Origin: an uncultured Bacteroidales bacterium
GTDB taxonomy: Bacteria > Bacteroidota > Bacteroidia > Bacteroidales > Bacteroidaceae
NCBI GenBank assembly: GCA_902760315.1
Contig: CACWFV010000013.1
Location: forward strand, 1 to 64,000
DNA: 64,000 bases
Reading direction: 5' to 3'
How positions within the stretch are numbered: position 1 is the stretch's first letter; every line of letters begins with the position of its first letter. The notes under the pieces were generated by a model, which searched no databases, was not told the DNA's origin, and was given only the letters and a program-made list of their open reading frames with translations. The position numbers and the translations under genes are program-made. Below, piece by piece: positions 1-7,011 of the stretch.

Positions 1-1
1 G

Positions 2-661
2 GCCGGTGTCCATGCCGACGGCGACTCGAAGGACCAGCTCTACTACAACGAGCTGATGCCTGAGCGCTTCGGCCGCAAGCGCGAGTATGCGCTGGGCAAG
101 AACTCCGGGCGCGCCAACATCGCCAAGAATCTGGAGGAGCTGGGCTTGGAACTGACGCCCGAACAGACGCGCCGCGTCACGGAGCGCATCACCGAGCTGG
201 GCGACAAGAAGGAGATAGTGACCCAGGAGGACCTGCCCTACATCGTCAGCGATGTCCTGAAGCATGACGGCTCCGACGACCGCGTCAAGCTCATCAGCTA
301 CGTCGTCGCGACGGCCTACGGCTTGAAGCCAGGTGCCAACGTCAAGGTCCAGATCAACGGCCGGCAGTACGAGGCGGGTGCCACCGGCGACGGCCAGTAC
401 GACGCCTTCGTCAAGGCCCTGCGCTACATCTACAAGAAGTATTTGAACCGTACGTTTCCCATCCTGGCCAACTACCAGGTCTCGATTCCGCCCGGCGGAC
501 GTACCGACGCCTTGGTGCAGACGGTTATTACGTGGCACTATAACGATGGCTTTTTGCGCACGCGCGGACTGGATGCCGACCAGACGGACGCCGCCATCAA
601 AGCGACGTTCAAGATGCTGAACATTGTTGAAAACGACTATATTAAAAAAACAGAGATATGA
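2..661 (+). CDS. leuA: 2-isopropylmalate synthase family (LeuA/CimA type), C-terminal part
   Basis: The reading frame is open from the first complete codon at base 2, so this is the 3' part of a gene whose start lies outside the window. The visible part begins with AGVHADGD and continues through the LGKNSGR-type motif that follows the TIM barrel of alpha-isopropylmalate synthases. It ends with a LeuA-dimer allosteric domain ([17 protein letters not shown] region). The enzyme condenses acetyl-CoA with a 2-oxoacid in leucine (or, for citramalate synthase, isoleucine) biosynthesis. Bacteroidales often carry a second LeuA paralogue directly before leuB, and substrate choice cannot be read from this fragment. 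The stop overlaps the leuB start in an ATGA, which points to translational coupling. Confidence 0.85.
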   Translation, partial: AGVHADGDSKDQLYYNELMPERFGRKREYALGKNSGRANIAKNLEELGLELTPEQTRRVTERITELGDKKEIVTQEDLPYIVSDVLKHDGSDDRVKLISYVVATAYGLKPGANVKVQINGRQYEAGATGDGQYDAFVKALRYIYKKYLNRTFPILANYQVSIPPGGRTDALVQTVITWHYNDGFLRTRGLDADQTDAAIKATFKMLNIVENDYIKKTEI

Positions 662-1719
662 AACTGAAGATTGCCGTCCTTCCGGGCGACGGAATAGGTC
701 CGGAGATTATGACCCAGGGCGTGGCCGTGCTTGACGCCATTGCCCGCAAGTGTGGCCACCAGTTTGACTACGAGCAGGCGCTGGTGGGAGCCTGTGCCAT
801 CGAAGCCTGTGGCGATGCCTACCCCGACGCCACCCACGACGTCTGCATGCGTGCTGACGCTGTGCTCTTTGCCGCTGTGGGCGACCTGAAGTACGACAAC
901 GACCCCACGCTGAAGATGCGCCCTGAGACGGGCCTGCTGGCCATGCGCAAGCGGCTGGGGCTCTATGCCAACGTGCGCCCCGTGGCCACCTTCGACTGCC
1001 TGCTCCACAAGTCGCCGCTGAAGGAGGAACTCCTGCGGGGTGCCGACTTCGTGGTCATACGCGAACTCACCGGGGGCATGTATTTCGGCGAGAAATACCA
1101 GGACAACGACCGCGCCTACGACACCAACGTCTATACGCGCCCGGAGATAGAGCGCATCCTGCGCGTAGCCTTCGACATGGCTCGTACGCGCCGCCACCAC
1201 CTGACCATCGTCGACAAGGCTAACGTCTTGGCCAGCAGTCGCTTGTGGCGCCAGATAGGGCAGGAGATGGAGCCCCTCTATCCCGACGTCAAGACCGACT
1301 ACATGTTCATCGACAACGCCTCCATGCGCGTGCTGACGGAGCCCCGCTACTTCGACGTCATCGTTACCGAGAACACCTTTGGCGACATCCTGACCGACGA
1401 GACGTCGTGCATCACCGGCTCCATGGGACTGCAACCCTCCGCGTCGCTGGGCGAGCACACGCCGCTCTTCGAACCCGTCCACGGCTCGTGGCCCCAGGCC
1501 AAGGGTCAGAACGTGGCCAACCCGCTGGCCCAGATTCTGTCGGCGGCCATGCTGCTGGAGCACTTCGGACTGACGCGCGAGGGCACCCTCATTCGCCAGG
1601 CGGTTAACGCCTCGCTCGACGCCAATGTTCGCACCCCGGAAATCCAGGTGGCCGGGGGCAAAACGTACGGAACAAAAGAAGTAGGACAATGGATAGTAGA
1701 CTATATAGAACGGGCCTGA
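658..1719 (+). CDS. leuB: 3-isopropylmalate dehydrogenase
   Basis: 353 residues, normal length for LeuB. It opens with the [15 protein letters not shown] signature of the isocitrate/isopropylmalate dehydrogenase family. Further in are the [21 protein letters not shown] substrate region, the [12 protein letters not shown] motif, the DNASM metal-binding region and the late EPVHGSWP and [11 protein letters not shown] segments. It catalyses NAD-dependent oxidative decarboxylation of 3-isopropylmalate in leucine synthesis, in the cytosol. It overlaps the upstream LeuA-type gene by ATGA and its 3' end overlaps the next gene by 31 bp, so all three are probably on one transcript. Confidence 0.96.
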   Translation: MKLKIAVLPGDGIGPEIMTQGVAVLDAIARKCGHQFDYEQALVGACAIEACGDAYPDATHDVCMRADAVLFAAVGDLKYDNDPTLKMRPETGLLAMRKRLGLYANVRPVATFDCLLHKSPLKEELLRGADFVVIRELTGGMYFGEKYQDNDRAYDTNVYTRPEIERILRVAFDMARTRRHHLTIVDKANVLASSRLWRQIGQEMEPLYPDVKTDYMFIDNASMRVLTEPRYFDVIVTENTFGDILTDETSCITGSMGLQPSASLGEHTPLFEPVHGSWPQAKGQNVANPLAQILSAAMLLEHFGLTREGTLIRQAVNASLDANVRTPEIQVAGGKTYGTKEVGQWIVDYIERA

Positions 1720-2387
1720 CGATTGGCCGCCTGCTGGCCGTCGTGCTGGCCGTCGGCATGTGGCAAACCGCCGCTGCCCAGAACTGGCGCGACACGCTCA
1801 ACGTGGTGAACAGTCAGATTGCCCAGGGCGGCTGGTCTACCAGCCTGCACCTGCGCAAGGCCAATGCCCACCTGCAGCTGAAGCAATGGCAGCTGGCCGT
1901 CGACGAGTACAGCCTGGTGCTTGAACGCGAGCCCCACAACCCGGCGGCACTCTTCTACCGGGCCTACGCCAACACCCACCTCAGGCGCTTCGAGCTGTCG
2001 CGCGCCGACCTCCAGAACCTGCTGGCCTTCGTGCCCAACCACTTCGAGGCGCGCCTGTCGCTGGCCGTCGTGCTCGGACAGCTGGGCCACAAGCAGGAGG
2101 CGCTGGACCAACTCAACCAAACCATCGAGCAACACCGCGACTCGGCCGTGGCCTATGCCATGCGTGCCAACCTGGAGCGCGACGTGAAGCAAGACGAGGC
2201 CGCACTCTACGACTGGCAACGAGCCCAGCAACTGGCGCCGCGTGACCCCACCTACGTCGTCTCCCACGTCGACCTGCTGCTGGTACTGGAGCGCCGCCGT
2301 GAGGCCCGCCGCGTGCTCGACGACGCCGTCCGCCGCGGCATTCCCCGCGGCATGCTCGCAGAATGGTATAACAAGTTAAAGAAATAA
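1689..2387 (+). CDS. secreted/periplasmic TPR-repeat protein
   Basis: 232 residues. The N-terminus has a hydrophobic stretch ([11 protein letters not shown]) ending in TAAAQ, a typical Sec signal peptide with cleavage before NW. The rest is built of tetratricopeptide repeats: [38 protein letters not shown] and [14 protein letters not shown] each match the TPR spacing. TPR domains mediate protein-protein contacts and no partner is visible. The start at 1689 lies inside leuB and is preceded by an AAAGAAGTAGG purine tract. The only later Met is inside the signal sequence, so this start is the best supported. Confidence 0.75.
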   Translation: MDSRLYRTGLTIGRLLAVVLAVGMWQTAAAQNWRDTLNVVNSQIAQGGWSTSLHLRKANAHLQLKQWQLAVDEYSLVLEREPHNPAALFYRAYANTHLRRFELSRADLQNLLAFVPNHFEARLSLAVVLGQLGHKQEALDQLNQTIEQHRDSAVAYAMRANLERDVKQDEAALYDWQRAQQLAPRDPTYVVSHVDLLLVLERRREARRVLDDAVRRGIPRGMLAEWYNKLKK

Positions 2388-2419
2388 ACATCGGTAAGAC
2401 GGAATGCTAGAAGACCGGA

Positions 2420-3229
2420 ATGCCGCCATCGAAAAGAAAAACGCGAATGATAACACCACCCACCAAGCGCCGCTTCCTGCTGACCTTCGTCGGCGTCGTA
2501 GTGTTGCTGGCGCTGCTGAAACCCCTCGTCGCCCCGCCCATCACCACGGCCGACAAAGACAACGGCTCCACGGCGTGTGCAACCGACGCCGAAGCCCCGT
2601 CCTCCGACACTGAAAGCCCGTCCTTTGACGCCGAAAGCCCGTCCTCCGACGCTGAAAGCCCGACCTTTGACGCCGAGCCGAGACACCCCATACGCTCCGT
2701 GCCCAGTTACCAACAGTCGTTTCCCGACAGCCAGAGCGTTCAGCTGCTGGCTGCCGACCGCTGGGGCGTGCGCCCCGTCGAGAACCGCCAGGACGCCGAG
2801 GCTCGCAAGCAGGAACTGGTCTACGTCGGCGAGAGCCCTTACTACCACGTCGACCGCCTGCAGAGCTCCATTCCCTACCTGGTGCCCCGTGCCGCCCTCT
2901 TGTTGCAGGACATCGGCCAGGCCTTCTACGACAGCCTCTACATGAAGGGCGTGCCCCTGCAGCAGCTCATCGTCACCAGCGTCCTGCGCACCAAGGAGGA
3001 CGTGGCCCGGCTGCAGCGTCACAACGGCAATGCCACCGACAACTCGTGCCACCTCTACGGCACCACCTTCGACATCTGCTACAACCGCTACCACGCCCTG
3101 GGGCGCCCGGTGCAGAACGACACCCTGAAGTGGGTGCTGGCCGAGGTGCTCCGCGACATCCGCCGCGACGAGCGTGCCTACATCAAGTACGAGGTCAAGC
3201 AGGGCTGTTTCCACATGACGGTACGATAA
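2420..3229 (+). CDS. DUF5715 family protein, M15-peptidase-like, membrane-anchored
   Basis: 269 residues. A basic N-terminus is followed by one membrane segment (FLLTFVGVVVLLALLKPL), then an acidic low-complexity linker of four seven-residue repeats, then a globular domain. That domain carries SVLRTKEDVARLQRHN followed by NSCHLYGTTFDI, which resembles the S-x-H-x3-G-x3-D zinc motif of D-Ala-D-Ala carboxypeptidases (peptidase M15), and a late CFHMTV that could supply the third ligand. I recognise it as the Bacteroidetes DUF5715 type. A cell-wall or envelope role is inferred from fold resemblance only. Start choice between 2420 and the Met codon at 2447 is uncertain. It lies 32 bp after the TPR gene. 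Confidence 0.7.
   Translation: MPPSKRKTRMITPPTKRRFLLTFVGVVVLLALLKPLVAPPITTADKDNGSTACATDAEAPSSDTESPSFDAESPSSDAESPTFDAEPRHPIRSVPSYQQSFPDSQSVQLLAADRWGVRPVENRQDAEARKQELVYVGESPYYHVDRLQSSIPYLVPRAALLLQDIGQAFYDSLYMKGVPLQQLIVTSVLRTKEDVARLQRHNGNATDNSCHLYGTTFDICYNRYHALGRPVQNDTLKWVLAEVLRDIRRDERAYIKYEVKQGCFHMTVR
2594..2677 (+). repeat. in-frame 4 x 21-bp tandem repeat (linker of the DUF5715 protein)
   Basis: Four consecutive 21-bp units encode the heptads APSSDTE, SPSFDAE, SPSSDAE and SPTFDAE. The units differ by a few bases, alternating TCC/TTT at the fourth codon. The unit length is a multiple of three, so copy-number change would preserve the frame. The array lengthens an acidic linker between the membrane segment and the globular domain. 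Confidence 0.9.
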
Positions 3230-3230
3230 A

Positions 3231-3267
3231 ATTTACAATCTATTGTTCTTTACAATAGATTGTAAAT
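3231..3267. terminator. hairpin between convergent genes
   Basis: A perfect 15-bp inverted repeat (3231-3245 pairing with 3253-3267) with a 7-nt loop TTCTTTA, starting one base after the DUF5715 stop and facing the HU-like gene from the other side. It is AT-rich and has no long T-run on the plus strand, so it may act as a bidirectional transcription barrier or as an mRNA end stabiliser. Its right arm is also the first unit of the 17-bp tandem repeat. Confidence 0.55.
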
Positions 3268-3320
3268 CCCAATAGATTGTAAATCCCAATAGATTGTAAA
3301 TCCCAACAGATTGTAAATCC
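3253..3320. repeat. 4 x 17-bp tandem repeat
   Basis: Exactly four head-to-tail units of CAATAGATTGTAAATCC at 3253, 3270, 3287 and 3304. The last unit has one substitution (CAACAG). The array runs up to the stop codon region of the minus-strand HU-like gene at 3322. Each unit contains the right arm of the hairpin at 3231-3267, so the single left arm can in principle pair with any of the four copies. Confidence 0.95.
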
Positions 3321-3321
3321 C

Positions 3322-3750
3322 TTAGGGTTCCTTGACCACCGTGTTCAGGGGCAGCTCCTCGACCTTACAGTTCTGCAGGAACTGCTTCTGGCGGTTGCCG
3401 GCGGAGTCGGTGGTGCGCTCAGGGGTGAACACGACGTGCAGTCCGGTGACGTTCTCGGCCACGGTGAACTTGTCGGCCGTCTGGGCACCCTTACACTCGA
3501 TGCCGATCTTGAACGAGCCGAAACCGTCCAGCTTGACGCGCTTGGAGTCCTGCATCTGGTCGCGCATGACCTCGACCATCTCTTCGATGACGGCCATCAC
3601 GTCGGACCGCTTGACGGTACAGTTGCGCTGGATGATCTCCGACAGCTGGCGGGTGTTGATGACTGCGGTGGGCACGGCGCGGGCGTACCACTTGCCGGAG
3701 CGCTTCGTTCCGGTCGACTTGTCCTGGTGCAAACGATAGAATACTGACAT
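3322..3750 (-). CDS. HU-like DNA-binding protein
   Basis: 142 residues. The N-terminal half matches the Bacteroidetes HU-family arrangement: basic start, INTRQLSEIIQRNCTVKRSDVMAV helices and a VKLDGFGSFKIGIE segment that corresponds to the HU beta-arm base (GFGxF motif). It is longer than canonical HU (about 90 residues) and resembles the divergent HU-like proteins frequent beside mobile or accessory genes in this phylum. A nucleoid or DNA-bending role is inferred from the fold. It is transcribed divergently from the restriction-modification genes and convergently with the DUF5715 gene. Confidence 0.8.
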   Translation of the reverse strand: MSVFYRLHQDKSTGTKRSGKWYARAVPTAVINTRQLSEIIQRNCTVKRSDVMAVIEEMVEVMRDQMQDSKRVKLDGFGSFKIGIECKGAQTADKFTVAENVTGLHVVFTPERTTDSAGNRQKQFLQNCKVEELPLNTVVKEP

Positions 3751-3779
3751 AACTTTGTGTGTGTTTAAAATGGTGAATA

Positions 3780-3869
3780 AATAAGGTTAACTATCTCGTT
3801 GATTTTATGGTTGATTAATAAGGCTTAACTATCTCGTTGATTTTTATGGTTGATTAATAAGGTTAACTA
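3780..3869. repeat. 37-39 bp direct repeats in the leader of the HU-like gene
   Basis: Two near-identical consecutive units (3780-3816, 37 bp; 3817-3855, 39 bp) plus the first 14 bp of a third (3856-3869), beginning AATAAGG(C)TTAACTATCTCG. The two full units differ only by two single-base insertions. They lie between the predicted promoter and the ATG of the HU-like gene and so would be transcribed as 5' leader. Confidence 0.85.
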
Positions 3870-3888
3870 ACTCTCTTGTTTGATGTTA

Positions 3889-3920
3889 CAAAGTTACGAA
3901 AAAGTTTTGATTTAACCAAA
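3889..3920 (-). promoter_or_regulatory. Bacteroidetes-type promoter for the HU-like gene
   Basis: On the minus strand a TAACTTTG -7 box (complement of 3889-3896) lies 20 bp downstream of TTTG (complement of 3917-3920). This implies a leader of about 130 nt that contains the direct repeats. Confidence 0.65.
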
Positions 3921-3992
3921 TTTTCCGCCCAGTTTTTTCGCAGGTTTTTGCACTTTTTTCGCAAAGAGGAGGATAATTAGCGGAATTTTATG

Positions 3993-4000
3993 TATCTTTG
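3993..4000 (+). promoter_or_regulatory. candidate -7 box for the restriction-modification genes
   Basis: TATCTTTG, 28 bp before the ATG at 4029, matches TAnnTTTG. A good -33 TTTG is not visible at the usual spacing, so the assignment is tentative. The interval 3751-4028 holds this box, the divergent HU promoter and the direct repeats, and nothing that looks coding. Confidence 0.5.
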
Positions 4001-4028
4001 CAGCCGATAAATACAAAATGCAACATTA

Positions 4029-5156
4029 ATGGCTTATCAATCTATAGACGAATTACAAACTCTGTTGAGCCAAGAGGTGTTCGGCGACAGACAGGACAGC
4101 AAGAAAGCCGCAGGCAGGGCTCTTGGTACATTCATAGAGACAATTATGTTTTATCTCCTGAGGCAATGGGGAGAGAACGACTCCATTGCCATCGAGCGCC
4201 CATTGGCTGAATATGGACATCAGGAAATTACGCATAATGTAGAGTTTACCCTGCATCCCATTCGTACCGCATATCCCGCTTTTGAAATAACTGACGATAC
4301 ACCGGCCACCGCCCGGAAAGTGGCAGACAAGCTCCTGCTACCGGCCACATATGCCCTTACGAGCAACAAGGTTATCAACCGGGGAGTTATACAGAATGCC
4401 TGTGTTATCGGTTCGGACGAGAACTCAATTGTAATAGCCAGCCCCGATTGCCTGACCGCTAAGGGCATGCAAATGCACGCCAACGTCTTGGACAAGCATG
4501 CTTATGCCATGATAGAATGTAAGCGCGTAGGCAAGGAGGGCGACTCAAAGGGTCCACAGACCATTGAAAAGGCCAAGCAGGGCGCTTACGTTGCTAAAAC
4601 GACCTCGTCGCTGCAGAAGGTACGTAACGACCAAGGAGGACTTGACGGCATCTACTATGTAGACGGTAAGGCGTATGTAGCGCCGTACGACCAAATACTG
4701 AACGAAATCATATTCAATGGTACCCCGCAACAATTACGCGACTTTACACTTTCCATTGGCGTAGTGAGCAATCATGGCAATTGGTTTACGGCGGACAATC
4801 AGAACAAGGAGATGAAAGTCCTGGCCCAGAGCTACGACTGGCTGCTATTCCTGACTGACGAGGGCTTGGCAGAGTTTATCACCGATTTGCTGCGCGCCCC
4901 TCGTCCCAGATTCAAGGCCGTCCGCGATGCCTTTATCTCAAGTTACCCGCCGGCCGGTGGTCCGAAAACTGACAATGCCTTCACAAAGAAAAAGATGGAG
5001 CAAGCAGCACATTTTGCCCTGGATGCATATTTTGCGGCAAATATCTCGCGCATTGAAGGGTGGTTCAACGTGATTTCACCTCATGGCGGGACACTCCAGG
5101 ACTTAAGAGAAATTCTGGTCACTCTTAAAAACAAAGATTGGAGGGCAATACTATGA
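4029..5156 (+). CDS. candidate type II restriction endonuclease (PD-(D/E)xK-like)
   Basis: 375 residues, no signal peptide. I do not recognise a named family. A plausible PD-(D/E)xK catalytic core is visible: P139-D140, then E163-C-K165 at the end of a hydrophobic strand (HAYAMIECKR). The partner gene, an adenine methyltransferase, follows with an ATGA overlap, which is the arrangement of a compact restriction-modification pair. Role as the nuclease is therefore inferred from motif plus context. Alternatives are a nuclease of another specificity or a defence-associated protein of unknown activity. Composition is less GC-rich than the flanking leu genes. Confidence 0.55.
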   Translation: MAYQSIDELQTLLSQEVFGDRQDSKKAAGRALGTFIETIMFYLLRQWGENDSIAIERPLAEYGHQEITHNVEFTLHPIRTAYPAFEITDDTPATARKVADKLLLPATYALTSNKVINRGVIQNACVIGSDENSIVIASPDCLTAKGMQMHANVLDKHAYAMIECKRVGKEGDSKGPQTIEKAKQGAYVAKTTSSLQKVRNDQGGLDGIYYVDGKAYVAPYDQILNEIIFNGTPQQLRDFTLSIGVVSNHGNWFTADNQNKEMKVLAQSYDWLLFLTDEGLAEFITDLLRAPRPRFKAVRDAFISSYPPAGGPKTDNAFTKKKMEQAAHFALDAYFAANISRIEGWFNVISPHGGTLQDLREILVTLKNKDWRAIL

Positions 5157-5740
5157 CAGCAGGCAGACACGTAAATACCCTTAGCCAGAGTTGGTGCACT
5201 CCACCAAAATATGTCAACGCCATCAAGCGCTTTTGGAATGGCAAAATCAGCCTTGACCCCTGTTCTAACGAGTATTCCGTTGTGGAAGCAGAGGTAGAAT
5301 ACCGCCTGCCCAAGCACGACGGATTGAGAGAAAGCTGGAACTATCCCACCGTATTTGTCAACCCGCCATACGGGGCCGACCGTGACCGTGGAACCACTAT
5401 CAAGGACTGGTTGGCCAAGTGCGCCACGACGCATCGCGAATACGGCTCCGAGGTCATTGCCCTCGTGCCGGTTGCCACCAACACCTCACACTGGAAGAAA
5501 TGCGTCTTCGGTGTTGCCGATGCCATCTGTTTTCTTTACGACACCCGCCTACGTTTCCTGGAGAACGGCTACGACACAGGAAAGGGTGCTCCCATGGCAT
5601 GCTGCCTGATTTATTGGGGCGATAACGTTGAGGAATTCCAGGACTGTTTCCTGCAATATGGAGCGGTTATCGACATCAGAGCCCTAAAGGACGTTCCGAT
5701 AGGCGAAGAGGTCCTTGTACCGGCTCTGGAGTTCGCTTGA
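5153..5740 (+). CDS. phage-type DNA N6-adenine methyltransferase (Dam, PF05869-like)
   Basis: 195 residues from the ATG at 5153, which overlaps the upstream stop as ATGA and is preceded by GGAGG at 5140-5144. A TTG-initiated extension by five codons is possible but less likely. The SQSWCTPPKYV start, D35-P-C-S-N and the N70-P-P-Y catalytic motif in VFVNPPYG fit the small phage Dam-type family that methylates adenine N6 using S-adenosylmethionine. Paired with the upstream candidate nuclease it would protect host DNA. It could also be an orphan phage-derived methylase. Confidence 0.8.
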   Translation: MTAGRHVNTLSQSWCTPPKYVNAIKRFWNGKISLDPCSNEYSVVEAEVEYRLPKHDGLRESWNYPTVFVNPPYGADRDRGTTIKDWLAKCATTHREYGSEVIALVPVATNTSHWKKCVFGVADAICFLYDTRLRFLENGYDTGKGAPMACCLIYWGDNVEEFQDCFLQYGAVIDIRALKDVPIGEEVLVPALEFA

Positions 5741-5748
5741 ATAACTGT

Positions 5749-5779
5749 TTTTCCCCAATGTCAGATATAACGGGGAAAA
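5749..5779. terminator. possible hairpin after the methyltransferase gene
   Basis: TTTTCCCC (5749-5756) and GGGGAAAA (5772-5779) flank a 15-nt loop just after the methyltransferase stop. No strong T-run follows, so termination is uncertain. Confidence 0.35.
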
Positions 5780-5846
5780 CCTGTGAAATCAGATAATCTT
5801 TTATCGCGCCCCTCAACTCACTATTTATGGTTGAGCCCCGTCGGTT

Positions 5847-5900
5847 TTAGGCTGATACGGCGTCGTATCAGCCTAAGGCGCAATTGTATCAGGCTGATAC
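5847..5900. repeat. palindromes with GCTGATAC core
   Basis: A perfect 13-bp inverted repeat, TTAGGCTGATACG (5847-5859) with its complement at 5864-5876 and a 4-nt GCGT loop, is followed by a second palindrome GTATCA-GGC-TGATAC (5886-5900). Both share the GCTGATAC core seen in the 21-bp arrays at 34 kb and 48.4 kb. Directly after it lies a GC-alternating GGCGCGCGCGCGGCGGC stretch. Confidence 0.8.
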
Positions 5901-5941
5901 CGGGGCGGCTTAGGCTGGCGCGCGCGCGGCGGCTGCACACT

Positions 5942-6175
5942 TTGACAGATGACAGTTGACAGTTAGCAAACAACTGTCCAACCCCTAAAGAAACATCATC
6001 ATAAACTGTGTATATATATATCTTATAATATATATTATATACTTATTAATATGTATATAGTAATATATATAGTATTAATTATCAAATACTTACGCCATCA
6101 ACGCCATGTGTCTTCTTTCCCGCTTCATGGGTAGTCAGCCACGTTGTTTCCTAACTGTCATCCGTCATCTGTCAA
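5942..6175. repeat. 234-bp inverted-repeat element (possible MITE or long hairpin)
   Basis: 25-bp terminal inverted repeats (5942-5966 and 6151-6175, 23 of 25 positions matching) built on GACAGATGACAG enclose about 180 bp. Its centre, about 6010-6090, is almost pure A/T. No open reading frame, transposase or obvious target-site duplication is present. The gene-free interval 5741-6244 contains this element, the GCTGATAC palindromes and the weak hairpin, and I see nothing else in it. Confidence 0.6.
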
Positions 6176-6244
6176 CCGCCAAGCTGGGCTCAGAAGAGCG
6201 TCAAGGTGATGGCAAAGAGCGAGTTTTGGAAAATGAGCATGCAA

Positions 6245-6517
6245 CTATTTGTCATCATAATGACCGTAGGCTGAAATGACCAATACCACAACTTCATTGT
6301 TGAAGATGCGGTAAACCAGCCGATGCTTCTTGGTGATTTCGCGGCTCCAACGTCCCACTGGCTGCCCTTTAAGCGGCTCAGGGTGGCCGGTGCCCGTCGT
6401 GGGGTGCTCTGCCATTTCCTGTATGAATCGGCTCACTTTGGCAAACGCCTTTGGCTCGTTGCGCTGAAGGCGCAGCAGGTCGTTTATGGCATCCTCGGTA
6501 TAACGAATGGTGTACAT
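6245..6517 (-). CDS. YoeB-type mRNA interferase toxin
   Basis: 90 residues, the usual size of Txe/YoeB toxins. Family features are visible: GTGHPEPLKG with E47, WSREITKKHRLVYRI, and the C-terminal SAYGHY with H86-Y87, the residues that form the RNase active site in this fold. YoeB toxins bind the ribosome and cleave mRNA at the A site. The antitoxin gene is directly upstream with one base between stop and start, so the pair is an operon. Confidence 0.9.
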   Translation of the reverse strand: MYTIRYTEDAINDLLRLQRNEPKAFAKVSRFIQEMAEHPTTGTGHPEPLKGQPVGRWSREITKKHRLVYRIFNNEVVVLVISAYGHYDDK

Positions 6518-6518
6518 G

Positions 6519-6776
6519 TCAGCCTATCCGTTCTAAGAACGACTCTAAATTCTCACCGGGCAGCATTTCATAGTATTTGCCTTGGCGGTACTCTTCTTCA
6601 CCTTTGTCGAGCTTGGCCAAGAACTCCTCACGGGTCATCGCCGTGGGGGCGGCCTTCTGCTGTGCTGCAATGCGCTTCAGCGAGCGCACGGCTTTCTTCA
6701 TCAGCCCCTCGTCGGAGGATATGGTCTGAAGTGCTCCAAACAGTTCGGCGTTGAGTTGCATTTGGTGTACGGTCAT
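6519..6776 (-). CDS. antitoxin partner of the YoeB-type toxin
   Basis: 85 residues. It begins MTVHQMQLNAELFGALQ, continues with a helical segment (MKKAVRSLKRIAAQ) and ends with an acidic stretch likely to wrap the toxin. This arrangement is common for Bacteroidales antitoxins next to YoeB or RelE toxins. It probably neutralises the toxin and autoregulates the operon through its N-terminal region. An AGGAG ribosome binding site (complement of 6779-6783) precedes the ATG. Confidence 0.82.
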   Translation of the reverse strand: MTVHQMQLNAELFGALQTISSDEGLMKKAVRSLKRIAAQQKAAPTAMTREEFLAKLDKGEEEYRQGKYYEMLPGENLESFLERIG

Positions 6777-6801
6777 AACTCCTAAGTTTTAGTTTCTGAT
6801 G

Positions 6802-6832
6802 CAAAGATACTAATAAAACCTGAAACACCAAA
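6802..6832 (-). promoter_or_regulatory. promoter of the toxin-antitoxin operon
   Basis: Minus strand TATCTTTG (complement of 6802-6809) with TTTG (complement of 6829-6832) 19 bp upstream, giving a leader of about 20 nt before the antitoxin ATG. Confidence 0.65.
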
Positions 6833-7011
6833 TAAAACATCATAAAAATTATCATGGCAATACGTATCACTAGAAACTAATATTTCAGAACGACAATATG
6901 TCAGTTGTCGCATCCGTTGTGGAATTGGCACAATGATTGCTGAGAATAACAAAAACCAGTAATTATTATTAACATCTCAAATTACTAATCTTTGCTAAAT
7001 ACTAAGCGGCT

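Noticed and set aside
637..1689. Long minus-strand open frame opposite leuB (350 codons)
   Set aside because: Antisense shadow of a GC-rich gene; its translation has no family features and leuB is unambiguous.
2252..3214. Minus-strand frame of 320 codons over the DUF5715 gene
   Set aside because: Antisense shadow; repeats such as GRAFSVGGRAF arise from the 21-bp plus-strand repeat.
3253..3320. CRISPR-like array
   Set aside because: Units of 17 bp are directly adjacent with no spacers and no cas genes are in the window.
6009..6090. Replication origin suggested by the A/T-rich tract
   Set aside because: No DnaA-box cluster or iteron is visible; it is noted only as the centre of the inverted-repeat element.
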